Source of the DNA: Elgaria multicarinata webbii
Lineage: Eukaryota; Chordata; Lepidosauria; Squamata; Anguidae
Assembly (NCBI RefSeq): GCF_023053635.1
Contig: NC_086182.1
Location: 6,411,001 to 6,475,000, forward strand
Direction of reading: 5' to 3'
Length of the DNA: 64,000 nt
The notes beneath the pieces are model-generated. The model had not been told where the DNA came from, made no database searches, and worked only from the letters and a program-made list of their open reading frames with translations. The stretch's first letter is position 1; every line of letters starts with the position of its first letter. Shown here piece after piece: positions 29,618-63,836 of this stretch. Both the position numbers and the translations under genes were made by a program.

Positions 29618-30189
29618 CAGGGTGTCCATATGGAAAGGAGGACCGGGCTCCTGTATCTTTAACAGTTGTGTAGAAAAGGGAATTTCAGAAGGTTTGATTT
29701 GTATGCATACAATACCTGGTGAAATTCCCTCTTCATCACAACAGTGAAAGCTGCAGGAGCCCTGCCCTCTTTTGTGTCTGGTCACTCTAGCTATACTCCT
29801 GCAGTTTCAATTGTTGTGATGAAGAGGGAATTTCGCCAGGTGCTGCATGCATGCAAATGACACCTGCTGAAATTCCCTTTTCAATACAATTGTTAAAGAT
29901 AAAGGATCCTTGTCCGTGCAGGACACGGAATAACGGGCTCAAGTTAAAGGAAGCCAGATTTCAGCTGGACATCAGGAAAAAGTTCCTGACTGTTAGAGCA
30001 GTGCGACAATGGAATCAGTGACCTAGGGAGGTTGTGGGCTCTCCCACACTGGAGGCCTTCAAGAGGCAGCTGGACAACCATCTGTCAGGGATGCTTTAGG
30101 CTGGATTGCTGCATTGAGCAGGGGGTTGGACTCGATGGCCTTGTAGGCCCCTTCCAACTCTGCTATTCTATTCCATATGGTCACCCTAT
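29618..30189. mobile_element. fold-back MITE (GGGTGACCATATGG family) split by CR1
   Basis: Left arm from CAGGGTGTCCATATGGAAAG; the inverted right arm ends CCATATGGTCACCCT at 30189. The interior has AAATTCCCTCTTCATCACAA and its complement. A CR1 tail (29916-30170) sits 20 bp from the right end. Related copies: 47517-47709 (partial) and 61779-62098 (complete). Confidence 0.8.
29916..30170 (+). mobile_element. CR1 LINE tail inserted in a MITE
   Basis: Begins GTGCAGGACACGGAATAACG and ends CCAACTCTGCTATTCTA. The two halves of the broken MITE flank it. Confidence 0.85.
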
Positions 30190-30633
30190 TCAATCATCCC
30201 CTGAAAACTGGCAGCTGCCGAATGTCGAGCTGGCAATGGCGTGTAGATTGTAGTGTTTGGAGAAATTGTGGTGTTTGAATTGGCTGGGAGGCTCTCTTGG
30301 TTGAGATGCTCTTCTCCGGAATGAAGCAGCCCTCAAATCCCTTTGCAAGGCAAACCTAGGGTTGCGAGGGTGCTCAGCTTGTAGTGAAACCCGCATTTGA
30401 ATCCTGACGGCACCACCATTTCTTTGGTGAATCTTGGCATGGCAATGGATGGGTCACAGACTCATCACCCGAGTTTTTCATCCATAGAACTTGAAATTAA
30501 GGGTTGCCAAAATTTCAACCAGTATCTGTAGCTGTGCCTTTAACGAGCAGCTTGATCTGGGGACAATAGTGGATGATAATACTTCGCTCCATGCCATGAA
30601 CTGATTTTTGGTGTAATGAAAGGCACAACCATA

Positions 30634-31976
30634 TTAAAGATTGTTTCAGTACAAAGTTTATCCTTATTACGACCTCCTCCCCAAAAGGGGAAACTACTGG
30701 GCATTGCCCAAACCTATGAATTCAAGAAGCTTTAGGTACATTGTATCTCCAACAATTATTTAAGTTAGACAAACCCTTACTGAAAACGCGTTGCGGAGTC
30801 CAATAGATCCAAAACAACATTTTCTGCTGATTAAGATGTAGCCTAAAATCCATAGAAGCTTCAGATACAGAGGCTGGGGTGACAATCCACTGATTGGGCA
30901 AAATAGAACACTCCAATTCTCTATTCCAGCCCTGTCTTAAACCACGGGTATCATATTTATTTACTACTATTACTAAATGCTTGTATATATGGGTCGTGGG
31001 TCGACGTGTCTGTTCAGCTGCTATAAGTATTTCTAACAATAATGGAGGCTCTGAAGCTGTGAAAGCAGCCAGACCAAACCTAGATTCCAGCTAGTGTTGC
31101 AATTGCAAGTATTGCCATTCAGCCGTAGTAGGTAAATTATATTTAGCACATAAATCAGAAAATGACAAAAACTCGCCGTCTGGGCCTATTAATTGATCCA
31201 AAGTAAAAATCATCTTATCCATCCATGTCTTCCACAAGAAAGCTTCCTTTCCAGTTCTTAAATCTGTATTTCCCCGTAAAGTCAATTTTGCATGAGAGAA
31301 TGGATTGGACTGTAATTGACGTGATACTGTACGCCACACCACTCTAGCAGCCAAAATGGTAAGAGGGGGGCTGTTTATTCTAACATGTCGAGAACTGAGT
31401 GCTGTCCATTTGGGGAAAGGTTCTAACCATGAGGATTCCAGAACTGACCTGGGTGGCAAATCTAAGCGAACTGGAAAAGACCAAAACTTAGTACAAGCCA
31501 ATGGATAGACCCGATGGTGCAAAGCAAGGCCTGGAAAACCAAACCCACCTTCTTTAATTAGAAGCTCAATCCGTTTCAAGGATATTCGAGGTGATGAAGA
31601 ATTTACAAAACAAAGCATTACATTTTTGAAAGTATTTGCCTGGTATAAATAAAGGAATCTCATGCATAACATAGAGAATTCGAGGTGTAACTTTCATCTG
31701 AAGTGTGTTGATTTTACCCACAAACTTAACTTTAACGGTGCCCCTCTATCTATATCTCGTGCAATCTCACTAATCAGCTTATTCAAATTTATTTTAATCA
31801 AATGAGTATTCCCGGATAGGTAATAAAATCAGGGCACCATCGAAATTGACCATTAGCCAACACACTAGGAAATATCCTGCCTCTAATCGGCATCAATTCA
31901 GACTTTGACCAATTAATTGAATAACCGCACAGATCACTAAAAGTACTAATCAAGTTCATCAAAGCAGGAATAGATG
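30634..31976 (-). mobile_element. L1-type LINE, 5' truncated, with target-site duplication
   Basis: In reverse: CGYSINWSKSELMPI, then ISLKRIELLIKEGGFGFPGL and FLWKTWMDKMIFTLDQLIG, typical of the RT C-terminal half of L1/Tx1-type ORF2. Flanking direct repeats ATGAAAGGCACAACCATA (30616-30633) and ATGAAAGGTACAACCATA (31977-31994) differ at one base and mark exact ends, so the copy is 1343 bp. The 3' end lacks an obvious poly(A). Frames are broken a few times. Confidence 0.85.
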
Positions 31977-31994
31977 ATGAAAGGTACAACCATA

Positions 31995-34210
31995 GGGCAA
32001 GCTGGTTCACCCTCCATCCACCCTAAATTTACCTACCCAATCAGTTGGCAGGACAGAGAAGCCGACGTCCAGTTCTGCCTTCAAGGCAGCCCTTGGCAAA
32101 CTCTGATTTGCATTGTCTGCCAAGGTGCATTGTGGGATCATAACCTGCCTAGCACTCTTGACAGCAGCCTAGAGGTGTAGCAGATGGAGGTGATAAAATG
32201 TCAAGGCGGTAGAGTCAGTGGTGCCACTGCAAACGCTCCCCTGTATTAGAAACAACAATGCCAGGTCCAACAAGCAGAAAACTAGCACATCAGATGAAAA
32301 CCAAGGAGAGGGCTGGATTCGATCCTGCCATGCTGTTTTTCTACTTGCGGGGTGGTGGTTGTTGCTCTTTTTATGTACCCTCAAAATGTGACCACCTACC
32401 TGTATTCTAACACCTGATTCCCCTGCTCATCTAGGCCATACCAGTAACACCCTCCTTAATCCTTGCTTCCTGTCTTTGCCTAAGCAGAATGGACTTTGAA
32501 TTATTGGGTTTGTTTATAGTCATATTTGATTCTGGAAATCTATTGGGGAAGGCAGCTTTTTCCTTTACCCTGTGACAGTTTCGGAAGACTATGCAGAAGG
32601 CCAAGATCCGTCAACGCCCAAGAAATGGCATCCATTCTCCCCCACCCTTTCAATGCAGGGATATCTTAAATGGATCTTTGTGCTTTTAAACAGCTTTAAT
32701 TTAATTTCACTGTACATGTGTTTCATTTGAATGTAGCTTTTTGTCTGACTTTTAAATTTCTGTTGCATGGGGCAGGGGGATTGTTGAGGTTTATTTCCCT
32801 TTTTTTAAAAAAAGAAATATTATTATTCCTAAGGAAAGCACAGTGGTTTCTCAACATTTGCCCCTTTGTGGGTGACATGATGTAATTTATTGTCTTTTTT
32901 TCTGATTTTAAAATACAAGCACTAAACTTAAGATCCCAGCTCCCATGAGGGAGATATGCTTTAAAAAAAAATGAAATAAATAATATTATCAAATCAAAAT
33001 GTGGTGGAAAATATTGGTGATTTTTAGCTCTAAACTTCTTAGTTGGTTTGCTCCTTTAGTTTGGGAGAGATCAAGGCTGCAATCCTGAAAGTAGGTTGTG
33101 TTGAAGCCAGTAAGATTTAATTCCCAAGAGCACAATCCACTAGGCCTACTGGTTTTTTAGTCAACTGCTGCTCCTGTGTCTTTACACCAGTTCTTTGCTG
33201 CTTATCTACAGGCTGATTTCTGTGGATGTTGCTAATGTTAAAGGCAAATGAACAGGTGAAGCCATTTCTTTCTGGTCAATTGGCAGCCCTACAATTCACC
33301 AGGAAGTCCTCTTGCACGTGATCCATTTAAACTTGGAGTAGTTCTCTTCCACAGCACCTATTAACGCTAGTCTGCCTCTTGCTGAAAACGTTCCTAGCGG
33401 AGCAAGACGTTGTAACCAGGATTAGAGTTTTAACCGTATTTTATTCTACTTCATTAGCAGGTGGTGTTTATCTCCTTGCAGTTAACATCTGCTCATTTTA
33501 ATGGATGTAGCTAGCTACTGTTTAAATGCAGAGGAGTAGGCCAGGCTAACTCTTTGATCTGATCAGTTGGCAACCCAATTTTGCTCTGATTTAAATGGTA
33601 CTGCAACACACACATTCCAGTACCTTTTATTTATCAGGAACGCTTGACAATTGTTCTATTTTCCTTCCCTGGCAAACCACTATCCCCATTTCTCCTCTTA
33701 AATGTTCGTTTCCATTGCTGCAGGTGGTCCTTGTTGGAGGAATCCACAGTGGAATCAAATAAGTTTTGGATTTTTTTATGAATCCAACCCATGGGTTCTG
33801 TAACAGACTGTTTTTTCGCATGAATTCCATGAACTAGAGCACTGGGGTTTCTGAAATTTTATGCAAATTTTGTTGTAGAAAAATACAGTCGGGGGGGGGG
33901 GGAGCAAGGAACCACCAGCCAAAAATGCACATTTCCCCCCATTAGGCTAAAGTATGAAAATGCGCATTTTGGGATGATTTGCGCATTTTGGGGATGAGAT
34001 TTGTACATTTGCACGAATGGAAATTTGGGCAATTGGGAAAAATCTGATTCTGCAAATGACTGGATGATGGAACAAAAGGCACCTGATAATCCATGAAACA
34101 CAGTTGGAACAGAATTTAGAAAATCTGTACATCCCTAGCTGCTGCCCTCTCCCCATGGTCTCGAAGTTGAATATCTGGTGGGGTGGATTGGGTGGGAGCA
34201 ACTACATCTT
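31995..34210. other. intergenic sequence, no gene recognised
   Basis: AT-rich with scattered short open frames. A G run lies at 33890-33902. 33785-34139 has inverted-looking ends but I could not define them. Confidence 0.4.
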
Positions 34211-34211
34211 A

Positions 34212-34312
34212 TTCATAGAATAGTAGAGTTGGAAGGGTCCTATAAGGCCATCAAGTCCAACCCCCTGCTCAATGCAGGAATCCACCTTAAAGCACGCCTG
34301 ACAGATGGCTGT
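34212..34312 (-). mobile_element. CR1 LINE tail fragment
   Basis: ATTCATAGAATAGTAGAGTT and TCCAACCCCCTGCTCAATGC are the reverse of the CR1 3' end. Confidence 0.8.
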
Positions 34313-34919
34313 CAGGTTTAATACATGCACACACATGAACACTGAGGCATTGCGTGGGGCACAGCTTGCACTTTTAGATCCTGAAACTGGGGAGGTTCAT
34401 TTTGACATCGTATAATATTTAAATTGGAGCAGGGTGCAATAAACTCATCAGCAATGGTGGGACCCTCAGCTGGTGAACCACTCTTGGTATAAGGGCAACC
34501 CTGCCTACTAGCTAATGGAGATCATACCTTAGTTCAAGTATCTTTACGTTTTGCAGCTCTTAAATCATAACGTTGCTTCTAGAAATAGAAAGCCAGGCCA
34601 AATATTCAAACGTTGAGTATTCTGTTACAAATTTATCGAAAGAAATTACTGGCAATACGTGTTCGGCAAATAGCGCTGGGCAGGTCCAGATTCCGTAGCA
34701 CCATCACTGACATGCATTTGAAGCACGCGTCCGAAAAGGAGCCCAGCCCAGCCTTTCACCATTCCTCGAGCATCCTGCTTGCGACATATCATTTGCCCTA
34801 TAAAGCTCCATTGAACACCAAAATTAAAATGGGGAAACCCGGCCCTTTGGATTTAGATTGATGGAGGAGGAGGAGACTCGGAGACCCCTGGGATGCAGAG
34901 GAAATTGTGCAGGTGCTCA

Positions 34920-35151
34920 CAGGGCCAGTGCTACCATAGAGGCCACTCAGGCAGCCGCCTAGAGCGCCAAGCTAAGAGGGGCACCGGGCACAGCGCAGCA
35001 CTCACGCGCGTTGGCTGTGGGCCGGCCTGGCTCGAGGATTCAGCTGGGCCTGGGCGGGCGAGATGGCGCCCTGCGCCCGCCCAGCCGAAGCGAAGCCAGG
35101 GATACTGGGGTGGGTGGGGCGGCTCCACGTTCGGACTTCCGGAATGCGCCC

Positions 35152-35202
<51 letters not shown>

Positions 35203-35990
35203 TATGGGTGAATGGAGTGCAGGGGGTCTTTGAGTGAATGCATGTGTTCATGCATGTGTTTGTTTGGAGTGAGTGATGTTGAGTGTGTGTGTGCGCGCGC
35301 GCGTGTGAGTTGGGGGGATGATTTGGAGCTGATATTCCTATTAAATAATGTATTTTAGACCCATAGACATTCCTTTCCAATTTGTTTGCTATAATTGGCA
35401 TGACATATTTCTTATTTATTTTATTTATTTATTTAAAGCATTTTTATAGTGCCGCCTCACCTTTTCTGGCATTGAGGCGCTTTACAATAACACATAAAAC
35501 AATTCCATTAAAACCCTCAACCCACATTACAACAATTCCATTAAAACCCTCACCCTCAAACCATTAAAAGCCCTCAACCCCAATTTAAACCACCCCCTCC
35601 CCAGACTCTTGTGAAAATAAAAACGCCTTACAAAGGCGTTTGAAGCAATTGAGAGTGGGAGCCTGTCTACTCTCCAGTGGCACATTGGTCCATAACCAGG
35701 GGCCAGCCACTGAAAAAGCCCCGGCACATTCCAATTTGTAGCGGGGGGACCATCAGGGCACCCTGCTTCTGAGAGCGAGTCTGCCAATGGTGAGACACAG
35801 GAGAAAGGCGAGTGCTCAGGTATCCAGGACCCAAGCAATGCAGGGCTTTATACATGGTTAACAAAACCTTGTAGTGCACCCTAGCAGCCACCGGCTTTAT
35901 TTTCTTGTACTTTAAAATAAATTTAGCGGTTTCAAGTTTTATGCTTCTTATTTTTTCCAGGAAACATCTGTTCTTAAAAATCAAAGTTGG

Positions 35991-36027
<37 letters not shown>

Positions 36028-36072
36028 TAACTCACCTTGCCAAGGGCGCAAAATAGTCTGGCACCGGCCCTG
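34920..36072. mobile_element. hAT transposon copy 1, perfect 8-bp TSD, with LINE inside
   Basis: Termini CAGGGCCAGTGC and GGCACCGGCCCTG; the flanks are perfect 8-bp duplications GGTGCTCA (34912-34919 and 36073-36080). The interior matches the copy at 39291-39886, apart from a (GA)n expansion at 35156-35200 and a LINE insertion at 35413-35917. No transposase remains. Confidence 0.9.
35413..35917 (-). mobile_element. L2-type LINE tail inserted in hAT copy 1
   Basis: (TTTA)n then GCCGCCTCACCTTTTCTGGC; in reverse it reads LLTMYKALHCLGPGYLSTRL. The hAT sequence CATATTTCTT|GYACTTTAAA is continuous in copy 2, so this insertion is secondary; a short TTTCTT is present on both sides. Confidence 0.8.
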
Positions 36073-36389
36073 GGTGCTCACCGCCCAAGTGCCCTTTCAA
36101 GACCGTAGTTAGTGGCTCTATCTCCATCACAGAAGGGTAGTTGAAGCTGGTTCCCCTGGCCAAGATAGACAAATAGATCAGGTCTTAAGGCAGCTTCTTG
36201 CGGTCCCGTGGCTTCTTCGTGGCGTAATGGAAGCTCCCGGCTTTCCCACAAGGGGGCAGCAATGAACTGGAAGAATAGAAAAAGAAAACGTGAACTATGT
36301 TGGGCGTAAGAAAAATACCAACGTCCCTTTAGGGCGATAACTTTGTGTGCAGATCTCGTATGGAAAATGATGGGTCTTTCAATATTTCT

Positions 36390-36726
36390 ACTGAGGGGGT
36401 TGGATAAATTCCTGGAGGAGAAGGGTTCAGATGACACAACAAACTGTGCTGGCGAGGGTAATTATGCAAACCCAAGCGGCATGCAGCCAGCAAGCACAAG
36501 GCTAGCAACAGCTATTCGTCCTGATGGCTATGTGCTACCTCTGGTATCAGCAGCAGTAAGCCTGTGTTAACCAGTTGCTGGGGAACATGGGCTGGAGGGT
36601 GCTATTGCACCCATTTCTTGCTTGTGGGTCCCTGGCTGATGGTTGGTTGGCCACTGTGTGGACAGAGTGCTGGCCTAGATGGACCCTCGGTCTGATCCAG
36701 CATTTGGGCCCTTCTTATGTTCTTCC
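36390..36726 (+). mobile_element. CR1-type LINE 3' end (TTATGTTCT subfamily)
   Basis: GGGGGTTGGATAAATTCCTG, then CCTGATGGCTATGTGCTACC, CTAGATGGACCCTCGGTCTG and TTCTTATGTTCT. Confidence 0.75.
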
Positions 36727-37678
36727 AGATTGATGAGGACAAGCAATGCATGGTGGGACGCCCTGCTTCTCGCCCTGCTTCTGAGCTCCCGGGCTCAGAC
36801 TGCTGTTAGAAACAGGACACTGGGCAAGGAGGAGGCCCCACTTGCTCTGATTCTGCCTGGCTAGTTTATTGCATTGTATTCTTCGGGAGAAGAAGAGGGT
36901 GACCTTGCAAGCCACTTTGCCACACCGCACTTGCTCCTCCCTTGAGCAGACCCATTAACCCCGAAGGGGCGAGGGCAGGGCTCCTCCTATCAGGCCTGAT
37001 AATCCGATTACCCTTTCCAGCCACCCAGGCTCTTCATTCACACACAAACACCAGCATTTCTTCGGGGGCAATGAAAAGTTTACTGCTTGATTTAACCCCT
37101 AGTTTCTGTCATAGGCTGGTGCATCACCCTGTGCCCTCGTGCAGAACCAATCCCCTTGCTGGTCTGTTTCATTAAAATCTCTCCTCCATTTTTGTGCACC
37201 AGGCACCCAAGGTGAAGGACAGCAATAGCAAACAAACTCACAATCTGCTAATGCAGCCTCCCCCCCCCAAAAAAAAACACCTGGATCCTAGGAGTTGTGG
37301 CCCCACACATCTTGGGGGAACCAAAGGCTAAATGAAAGCATCTTTGCATTTGTTTGTCTCTCTGTGTGTTTTGAAGAACAGCCACCGAAGGGGCAGGGGA
37401 GAGAGAATCCAGATTGGGACTGTTGCACAGCTGGAGGGATTTTTATTATGCTTTTCACCCTGGCCCCATCCAGTGCAGTCCTGGTTAAAATATCCCCCAA
37501 AAGCTGCTAATTGCCCCAGGGGACAAATACATAACATGTTGTTTGGCCCTTTGGCACATCTTTTATGCGCTTATTTTTTAAACCTCCAGCCTGAATAATG
37601 ACACCAAGGCGCCATCAGCGTGGACAGTGTTTTGCAGTATAACAACCAGAGCGTCCAGGCAGGGGCTTCCTAGCATCA
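36727..37678. other. intergenic sequence, unassigned
   Basis: No domain, RNA gene or named repeat seen; there is a C/A run at 37260-37277. Confidence 0.4.
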
Positions 37679-37940
37679 GATGAGAAGCAGTGTGGTGTAG
37701 TGGCTAAAGCGTTGGACTGGGAGTCGGGAGACCCGGGTTCTAGTCCCTACTCGGCCATGGAAGCCCACTGGGTGACTTTGGGCCAGTCACAAACTCTCAG
37801 CCCAGCCTACCTCACAGGGTTGTTGTTGTGAGGATAAAATGGAGGGGAGGAGGAGGATTATGTACATCACGTTGGTTCCTTGGAGGAAAAAAGGCAGGAT
37901 AAAAATGCAACAACAACAACAACAACAATAATAAATAATG
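37679..37940 (+). mobile_element. Sauria-type SINE, full length
   Basis: A-box-like TGGTGTAGTGGCTAAAGC, B box GGTTCTAGTCC (37736-37746), body CAGGGTTGTTGTTGTGAGGA, tail CTTGGAGGAAAAAAGGCAGG and (CAA)n. It is the best complete copy in the window. Confidence 0.88.
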
Positions 37941-38040
37941 GCACTGTGCAGAGCTCCAACTTTTGCAACTAAGATTGTAGTGCCTGAATTTGCTTTCCTT
38001 TTCCCCCTCCTCCTCCTCCCTCCCAATCCCCTTTCCTTTT

Positions 38041-38163
38041 GTGTCATGTCTTTTAGATGGTAAGCCAGTGGGCAGGGAGTGTCAAGAAATAATTTTGTAA
38101 GCCGCTGTGAGAGCCTTTTTTTTGCTGAATGGCGACATAAAAATGCTTAAATAAATAAATAAA
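38041..38163 (+). mobile_element. LINE 3' tail (L2-type)
   Basis: GTAAGCCGCTGTGAGAGCCT and GGCGACATAAAAATGCTTAA followed by (ATAA)n. Confidence 0.5.
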
Positions 38164-38768
38164 CTTTTCTTCCTTAACAGATATTCCGTGAGTTAAGGGA
38201 AAAGTTGGAAGAAGTGCTGGGAAATCAAGAGATGGTTACAAGTGGGTGACAAGGACGTTGGGATCCCCCCCCCCAAATAAAAATATATCTGTGAATGAGG
38301 CAGGGTGATGGTGCAATAAAAGCCTTTTCTGGAAACACAGAATAAGTCCCTGACCCCAAGGAGCTTACAATCGGCAACATGACCAGGGGAGGAGGAGGCC
38401 ACAAAGATAGGAAAGAGGGGTGGGGGGAACAGCATAGACAGGATGACCGTGTGTTCTGTTTAATTCATTGATACGTGCCAAGGCTTCATTTCGGTAGTGG
38501 GTGAGATCTGTGCCAAAGACTTAATAGGAAAGTTGGGGAAGGAACAGCAAGAAAGAGAGAGACAGAGAGCATTACCCAGATGCCCTGTGCGGCAGGCCCA
38601 GGCCTAAGGGGTAGCCAGGGACAAAGGGCAGAGTCCTCTGGGGGAGCAGGAGACCTTCTGGAAGAGCTCTGTGCAATTCAAAAGCTGGCATCCTGGAACC
38701 AGGACCAGCTTCAGCCTCATGGTATTGTTGTGCTAATCTTGCGGCCAAGGCTTATGGAAGGGGTGGGC

Positions 38769-38882
38769 CATTTATGGCGCTTCCAGATGTATCAGCCAAC
38801 AAACTCCCGTCAGCCCTAGCCAGCATATAGCCCAATGGTGAGGGATGATGGGAGTTGTGGGCCAAAACATCTGGAAAGCCGC
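38769..38882. mobile_element. palindromic MITE
   Basis: Arms around GCCAACAAACTCCCGTCAGC and GATGGGAGTTGTGGGCCAAA; the ends GGCGCTTCCAGATGTATC and CATCTGGAAAGCCGC are inverted. Confidence 0.65.
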
Positions 38883-39290
38883 AAGGCATCTCCCCTCCAC
38901 AGGTTTATAGGATGCATTTAAAACAACCTGTATGAAAGCACCCTTAAGAGTAACCATGTATGATAAGCCTGCCCTGTGCATGCTTACTCTGAAGTAAGTT
39001 CCCCTGCTGAGGCCCATGGAGTTTACTGCAATGTAAGGCGCCCTGCAGAGGACGGCAGCGTTTACACTATGTCTTTGGCTTAGGCTGTTGCAGCGCCTGT
39101 GCACTTTTACTTGGAAGTAAATCCCATTGGAATCCGTTGGAAGCCAGCATGCCTAGGCGCTGGCTACACCTTTGCGGTCCAGGAGCCACCTTACCCTGGA
39201 GCAAGCCCCAGCGAAACTCAAGAGAGACTTATCCATAAGCAAACATGCACATGATATCATCATCATCATCATCATCTCTATCTCTATACC

Positions 39291-39587
39291 CAGGGCCAGT
39301 GCTACCATAGAGGCCACTCAGGCAGCCGCCTACAGCACCAAGCTAAGAGGGGCGCTGCGTTGTTGGCTGTGAGCTGGGCCGGCCCCAGGATTCAGCTGGG
39401 CCTGGGCGGGCGAGATGGCGCCCCACGCACGCCCAACCGAAGCGAAGCCAGGGACGCTGGGGTGGGGGTGCTCCACGTTCGGACTTCCGGAACACGCCCG
39501 GAAGAGAGAGAGAGTATGTATGGGTAAATGGGGTCTTTGAGTGAATGCATGTGTTCATGCGTGTGTTTGTTTGGAGTGAGTGATGCT

Positions 39588-39618
<31 letters not shown>

Positions 39619-39886
39619 CACACACGCGTGTGAGTTGAGGATGATTTGGAGGTGATATTCCTATTAAATAATGCATTTTAGACCCATTCCTTTCCAATTT
39701 GTTTGCTATAATTGGCATGACATATTTCTTGCACTTTAAAATAAATTTAGCAGTTTCAAGTTTTGTGCTTCTTATTTTTTTCCAGGAAACATATGTTCTT
39801 AAACATCAAAGTTGGCATTTTTTTGGGGGGGGGGGTGAAAGTAGCTCACCTTGCCTAGGGCGCAAAATAGTCTGGCACCGGCCCTG
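39291..39886. mobile_element. hAT transposon copy 2, with 8-bp TSD
   Basis: 596 bp, termini CAGGGCCAGTGC and GGCACCGGCCCTG, flanked by TCTATACC (39283-39290) and TCTATCCC (39887-39894), 7 of 8 matching. It interrupts an older LINE tail ((ATC)n TCTCTATACC // TCTATCCCGCCCCATAGCTG). It lies about 0.6 kb upstream of the CNNM3 start codon. Confidence 0.88.
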
Positions 39887-40074
39887 TCTATCCCGCCCCA
39901 TAGCTGAAGCGCTCCAGACCGTTTACAACGCCATAAGGGCTGCAATCGCAGGCCTACTTATTTGGGAGTACAGCCAGTACTACACCGACACTCCGTGGGT
40001 CTTACTCGCGAGGAAATAGGCAAAGAGGATCAGGCTCCGCTTTCCAAAGTTTTGCATGAAGCATGGCGGAGCCC

Positions 40075-40495
40075 CCTAATCCCCCCGCGCGCGCCCGGGT
40101 CCTATTGACTCGGGAGTAAGCCCTACTGAGGAGGCTCTCTGCGGCTTGCTCCCGAGTAAGCGCGCGCAGGGCCGACGCCGTGCAACGCGATGCTCCGTGG
40201 TGCGCGTTGAGTCGGGAGCCAGCGACGCGGCCCCTTTAAATCGCAGCACCTCCCTCCTCCCCCCCTCCCCTCCTCCTTGTTTACAACACGGCGCTACCGA
40301 ACTTGCGCCTGGCGGGCCCCGCCCCCGGCCGCGCCTATTGGCTGCGCCGCGCCAGCCGCTGGCCGGCATTGGCCGGGGCGCCCGCAGGCAGGCAAGCAGG
40401 CTGGGCGTCGCCGGCAGGGGCGTCAGCTGACCCGGGCTGGCGCCGTCCACTCCCCCTCGGAGCTGCCTGGGGCTGCGGCTGCCGTGGCTCGCGCG
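40075..40495 (+). promoter_or_regulatory. CNNM3: CNNM3 CpG-island promoter and 5' UTR
   Basis: GC content and CpG density rise sharply here and stay high through exon 1. Visible elements are a GC box (CCCCGCCCCC near 40317) and inverted CCAAT boxes (CTATTGGCT near 40336, GCATTGGCC near 40367); no TATA box is evident. The arrangement fits a housekeeping-type promoter with NF-Y and Sp1 sites. The transcription start cannot be fixed from sequence. The first part (40090-40165) carries decayed copies of a short GGGAGTAAGTCC-type repeat. Confidence 0.6.
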
Positions 40496-63602
<23,107 letters not shown>

Positions 63603-63836
63603 TGACCGTGAGGGGAGGATGAAGGCCCCACTCCGTGTGCCGGATGGGAGGGAGGCTGCAAACGGGGGAGCCATCTTGTCTTCCTCCTGTCAGCTCAAAG
63701 CTGAGGCCAAAGCTGTGGGCACCTCTGCCCAAGCCCAGAACTCCGCCATCTTGAGAATGCGCTGCCTTACCAGGGAAAGGCTTAGCTCTGAAAGACATAG
63801 TTGTGAAAGGCCTACTCTGTGGCGGTGAGGGTGGCA

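Noticed and set aside
37679-37760. tRNA gene
   Set aside because: The A- and B-box-like sequences belong to a SINE head: no cloverleaf pairing that I can build, and a SINE body and tail follow. The same holds for 10931, 54711, 59005 and 42650.
40277-40495. Upstream in-frame extension of CNNM3 exon 1
   Set aside because: The frame is open but contains no ATG before 40496; the ATG at 40496 opens a signal peptide as expected for CNNM proteins.
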